A stretch of DNA of 9,663 nt from Candidatus Brocadiia bacterium. GTDB taxonomy: Bacteria; Planctomycetota; MHYJ01; WSZJ01. Below the pieces are notes generated by a model that was not told the origin of the DNA, did no database searches, and was given only the letters and a program-made list of their open reading frames with translations. The DNA lies in NCBI GenBank assembly GCA_013360825.1, contig JABWAY010000149.1, positions 1 to 9,663 on the forward strand. The letters are read 5' to 3'. Positions 6,878-9,663 of this stretch are shown piece by piece. Made by a program: the position numbers and the translations under genes. Position 1 is the stretch's first letter. Each line of letters begins with the position of its first letter.

Positions 6878-6913
6878 TGCGGCAAATTACGCCATCGGTG
6901 GGAAATTTGCGCA
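6878..6913. repeat. Inverted repeat with AT-rich core in the divergent control region (candidate operator)
   Basis: The left arm TGCGGCAAATT (6878-6888) and the right arm AATTTGCGCA (6904-6913) are complementary over 10 bp with one extra G in the left arm, and are separated by 15 bases. The AAATT/AATTT cores stand out as A+T-rich in an otherwise G+C-rich region. It sits between the two divergent kinase genes, about 160 bases upstream of the predicted start of transcription at 6735, a usual distance for an enhancer-type activator site of a sigma-54 promoter. Binding of a dimeric regulator is inferred from symmetry and position. Confidence 0.5.
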
Positions 6914-7008
6914 GAGCGTCTCGCGGCCGGGCGATACACTGGAATCTCGACCCACCATTGAATCGGCCGACACGACACGGGCCTCCGCCGACTCCACCCG
7001 ACAGGACG

Positions 7009-7020
7009 CCGGCGCGCCGG
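7009..7020. repeat. Perfect 12-bp palindrome in the leader of the right kinase
   Basis: CCGGCGCGCCGG is fully self-complementary and lies 65 bases before the ATG at 7086. It contains only G and C, so a palindrome of this length is less surprising here than elsewhere. It could be a protein site or a strong RNA stem between molecules; nothing else supports a role. Confidence 0.3.
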
Positions 7021-7040
7021 TCCACCAGGATCCAGTCCCG

Positions 7041-7076
7041 ATGTTTCCGCAGCGGGAGCCCCCTCCCAAACCTTGA
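7041..7076 (+). CDS. Possible 11-codon leader peptide (MFPQREPPPKP) upstream of the right kinase
   Basis: An ATG at 7041 opens an 11-codon frame ending with TGA at 7074-7076, nine bases before the kinase ATG. AGGA at 7027-7030 could serve as a ribosome-binding site, ten bases upstream. The peptide contains three consecutive prolines, a motif known to slow ribosomes and require elongation factor P. Its stop overlaps the kinase's own Shine-Dalgarno region, and a GGGAG-CCCC-CTCCC hairpin (7054-7067) lies inside it. Such an arrangement would allow translational coupling, but a frame this short can arise by chance. Confidence 0.2.
   Translation: MFPQREPPPKP
7054..7067 (+). promoter_or_regulatory. 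Hairpin just upstream of the right kinase ribosome-binding site
   Basis: GGGAG-CCCC-CTCCC forms a perfect 5-bp stem with a four-base loop, seven bases before the GAGAG Shine-Dalgarno element. It could affect ribosome access to the kinase start. It also encodes the Pro-Pro-Pro codons of the possible leader peptide. Confidence 0.35.
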
Positions 7077-7079
7077 GAG
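7075..7079 (+). promoter_or_regulatory. Ribosome-binding site that fixes the right kinase start
   Basis: GAGAG ends six bases before the ATG at 7086. A TTG at 7080 is in frame but directly abuts this element, leaving no spacer, so the ATG is the better start and the protein has 659 residues. Confidence 0.55.
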
Positions 7080-7085
7080 TTGCCG

Positions 7086-9065
7086 ATGAACGCAGCCCAC
7101 CCCCCCGGCGAACCCACCAGCACCGTCCTCGGCGGGCAGGAGATCGAAATCCTGCGTCGCGCCGCCGGTGCCGTCCGCGAATCCGTGTTCGTGGCGGGGG
7201 CCGATGGCCGCATCCTCTGGGTCAACCCCGCGTTCGAGACCATGACCGGCTGGAGCGCCGGGGAAGTCCTCGGCAAGACCCCGCGCGTCCTGAAATCCGG
7301 GGCCCACCCTGAGGAGTTCTACCGCGCGCTGTGGACCACGCTTCTCGCGGGAAGGGAATGGACGGGGCTGATGCTGAACAAACGCCGGGACGGGAGCATC
7401 ATCCCGCAGGACATCCGGATCGCCCCCGTCACCGCTCCCGACGGCCGGGTCACGCACTTTGTCTCCGCGTCCCGGGACGTGTCCGAACGACTGCAGAACC
7501 GCCAGGAATCCGCCGCGAAGGAAGAAGTCTTCGAGCAGGTGCTCGAGAGCCTGGGGGATGTCGCCTTCCTCGCGGACATCCGGACGCGCACATTCCTCTA
7601 CGTCAGCTCCACCTACGAACGCATCGTCGGCCACCCGGTCTCGGAGCTCCTCGAGAGCATGCACGCGGTGCTGAAACCGGTCCATCCGGACGACGTCGGG
7701 AAGCTGAAGGCGCTGCTGGAGCAGCCCGACTACGCGGGGGACATCGACATCGAGTACCGGATCGTGCGGCCGGACGGCGTGGAGCGGCAGCTGCTGGCCC
7801 GGGCCTGGCTGGTCCGGGACGTCCACGGAGAACCCGCCCGGTTTGCGGGAACGCTCCGCGACGTGACGGAGGCGCGAGCCCGGGAACGCGAGCTGGCCCA
7901 GAGCGAACACCTCTACCTCCAGAGCCAGAAAATGGAGGCCGTGGGACAGCTCGCGGGCGGCGTCGCGCACGACTTCAACAACATGCTGACCGCGATCCTC
8001 GGATACGGGGAACTCCTGCAGCTCGAGCTCGCGGAGCAGGACGGACTGCGGGAAAGCGTGGACGAAATCATGAAGGCCGGGCGGCGCGCGGCGGACCTGA
8101 CGAAGAGGCTGCTCGCGTTCAGCCGCAAACAGGTCATGCGGCTGGAGGCGCTGGACATCGGGGCGGTCGTGAAGGACGTCGAGGGGATGCTGCGAAGGCT
8201 CATCGGCGAGGATGTGGCCCTCCAGGTGTCGTCAGATCCCGGTCTACCGCCCGTCCACGCGGACCGCGGGCAGGTGGAGCAGGTGCTGATGAACCTCGCC
8301 GTGAACGCGCGGGACGCGATGCCGAAAGGCGGGACGCTGCGCGTCACCATGGCCGCGGCGGACGTCGGACAGCGCACCCCCGCAGCGCCGTCGCTGCCTC
8401 CCCCGGGACGGTACGTCCGGCTCTCCGTGGCCGACACGGGATCCGGAATGACGGAGGACGTGAAGGCGCACCTCTTCGAGCCGTTTTTCACGACCAAAGA
8501 CCCGGGGCGCGGAACGGGGCTCGGCCTCGCGACGGTCCACGGGATCCTCCGTCAGATCGGGGGCGGAATCGCCGTCGAGAGCTCTCCCGGCAGCGGCTCC
8601 CGATTCGACGTCTACCTCCCGCTGTCGCGTGACGCCGTGGGAGCGGCCGCCCGGCCCGGAACAGGGTCCACTTCTTCCCACGCAGGAACCGGAACGGTGC
8701 TGGTCGCCGAAGACGAGGACCTCGTCCGGAAGCTGGTCGCAGACACACTGGAAGCCGCCGGCTACCGCGTCCTCCAGGCCCGCGACGGGCGCGAAGCGCT
8801 GGCGCTGGCTGCGGCGGAGCCAGGCGTCATCCGGCTGCTGGTCTCGGATGTGGTGATGCCGGGGCTGGGCGGACCCGAATTGGCCCTGCAGATCCAGAAA
8901 TCGCGCCCGGCGATCCGGATCCTCTTCATCTCCGGGTACTCGGAAGAAGGAACCCTGGACCAGGTGCTGGGACAGCCGGGGGTCAACCTTCTGCAGAAGC
9001 CCTTCCCACGCTCCGCCCTGCTCGCGCGCGTCGGCGACGTTCTCGCCGGCCCGGGCCGCGCCTGA
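7086..9065 (+). CDS. Soluble hybrid histidine kinase: PAS - PAS - HisKA - HATPase_c - receiver
   Basis: The 659-residue product senses an intracellular cue through two PAS domains, at about residues 25-135 (DGRILWVNPAFETMTGWS is classic PAS) and 150-265 (WxVRDxxGEPxRFAGTLRDVTE pattern at its end). The phosphoacceptor His295 lies in AGGVAHDFNNMLTAI. The ATP-binding domain shows Asn407 (N box), Asp450 in VADTGSGM, the standard F box HLFEPFFTTKDPGRG and the GTGLGLATVHG loop. The C-terminal receiver (about 536-655) has Glu542-Asp543, phosphoacceptor Asp588 in VSDVVMPG, Ser616 and Lys638 in LQKPF. All residues needed for autophosphorylation and phosphotransfer are present. There is no membrane helix and no DNA-binding domain. 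It is a divergent paralogue of the left kinase: the catalytic core and receiver are alike but the second sensor is PAS rather than GAF. The gene ends six bases from the convergent hydrolase gene. Confidence 0.95.
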   Translation: MNAAHPPGEPTSTVLGGQEIEILRRAAGAVRESVFVAGADGRILWVNPAFETMTGWSAGEVLGKTPRVLKSGAHPEEFYRALWTTLLAGREWTGLMLNKRRDGSIIPQDIRIAPVTAPDGRVTHFVSASRDVSERLQNRQESAAKEEVFEQVLESLGDVAFLADIRTRTFLYVSSTYERIVGHPVSELLESMHAVLKPVHPDDVGKLKALLEQPDYAGDIDIEYRIVRPDGVERQLLARAWLVRDVHGEPARFAGTLRDVTEARARERELAQSEHLYLQSQKMEAVGQLAGGVAHDFNNMLTAILGYGELLQLELAEQDGLRESVDEIMKAGRRAADLTKRLLAFSRKQVMRLEALDIGAVVKDVEGMLRRLIGEDVALQVSSDPGLPPVHADRGQVEQVLMNLAVNARDAMPKGGTLRVTMAAADVGQRTPAAPSLPPPGRYVRLSVADTGSGMTEDVKAHLFEPFFTTKDPGRGTGLGLATVHGILRQIGGGIAVESSPGSGSRFDVYLPLSRDAVGAAARPGTGSTSSHAGTGTVLVAEDEDLVRKLVADTLEAAGYRVLQARDGREALALAAAEPGVIRLLVSDVVMPGLGGPELALQIQKSRPAIRILFISGYSEEGTLDQVLGQPGVNLLQKPFPRSALLARVGDVLAGPGRA

Positions 9066-9071
9066 CCCGCG

Positions 9072-9078
<7 letters not shown>
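9058..9078. terminator. Symmetric hairpin holding both convergent stop codons
   Basis: CTGAC-CCGC-GTCAG (9062-9075) is a perfect 5-bp stem with a four-base loop, extended by GCG (9058-9060) and CGC (9076-9078) if one C is bulged. The TGA of the plus-strand kinase (9063-9065) is in one arm and the TGA of the minus-strand hydrolase (9074-9072) in the other, so both transcripts would end in the same structure. No T run follows on either side, so intrinsic termination is doubtful. Confidence 0.35.

Positions 9079-9663
<585 letters not shown>

Noticed and set aside
6896..6911. A second sigma-54-like element on the plus strand for the right kinase (GG and GC correctly spaced, good TTTGC).
   Set aside because: The -24 half beyond GG does not match and the TTTGC is already explained by the inverted repeat; too weak to annotate.
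6907..6940. A vegetative promoter on the plus strand (TTGCGC with TACACT).
   Set aside because: The spacing of 22 bases is too long and both boxes match poorly.
6652..6978. A 109-residue N-terminal extension of the left kinase.
   Set aside because: The extension is Pro/Ser/Arg-rich without domain features, would run through the inverted repeat and sigma-54-like site, and the ATG at 6651 has a good ribosome-binding site.
7080..7085. TTG start two codons upstream for the right kinase.
   Set aside because: It leaves no spacer to the GAGAG element, whereas the ATG at 7086 has a six-base spacer.
6567..7970. A 467-codon minus-strand frame crossing the divergent control region.
   Set aside because: It overlaps the starts of both kinases and shows no recognisable domain; it is the antisense shadow of the right kinase.

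Overview
The window is a G+C-rich stretch (visibly about two thirds G+C or more, not counted) of tightly packed bacterial genes. No rRNA, tRNA, transposase, phage gene or CRISPR array is visible. The lipobox lipoprotein, the Opp-type importer, the soluble hybrid histidine kinases of the 'HDFNN' type and the fused membrane/spermidine-synthase-like protein fit a free-living G+C-rich Gram-negative-type lineage, perhaps an environmental or metagenomic one. The sequence alone does not fix the phylum.

Layout. Positions 1-6651 are all minus strand, read from right to left: a soluble PAS-GAF hybrid histidine kinase (6651-4579), an 88-base gap with hairpins and a possible promoter, a fused multi-pass membrane/spermidine-synthase-like protein (4490-2910), an M28/glutaminyl-cyclase-like lipoprotein (2910-2005) sharing one base with it (TGATG), a 69-base gap, an OppA-type peptide-binding protein (1935-367), and the start of an OppB-type permease (370 to the left edge) overlapping it by four bases (ATGA). 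Positions 7086-9065 on the plus strand hold a second soluble hybrid kinase (PAS-PAS-HisKA-HATPase-receiver). A partial carbon-nitrogen hydrolase (nitrilase superfamily) runs convergently from the right edge to 9072, six bases from the kinase's end.

How the genes may work together. The two hybrid kinases are divergent paralogues with a similar catalytic core and receiver but different sensors. They share a control region (6652-7085) that is the most information-rich non-coding part of the window: a good sigma-54-like -24/-12 element aimed at the left kinase, a 10-bp inverted repeat with an AT-rich core about 160 bases upstream of it, and structured leaders on both sides, one with a tiny reading frame containing Pro-Pro-Pro. 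Neither kinase has an output domain and no separate regulator is present, so their partners lie elsewhere. The left-hand genes look like an envelope/peptide module: an outer lipoprotein acting on peptides or their N termini, next to an oligopeptide importer. No single undescribed system is proven; the kinase pair with its control region is the strongest candidate for follow-up.
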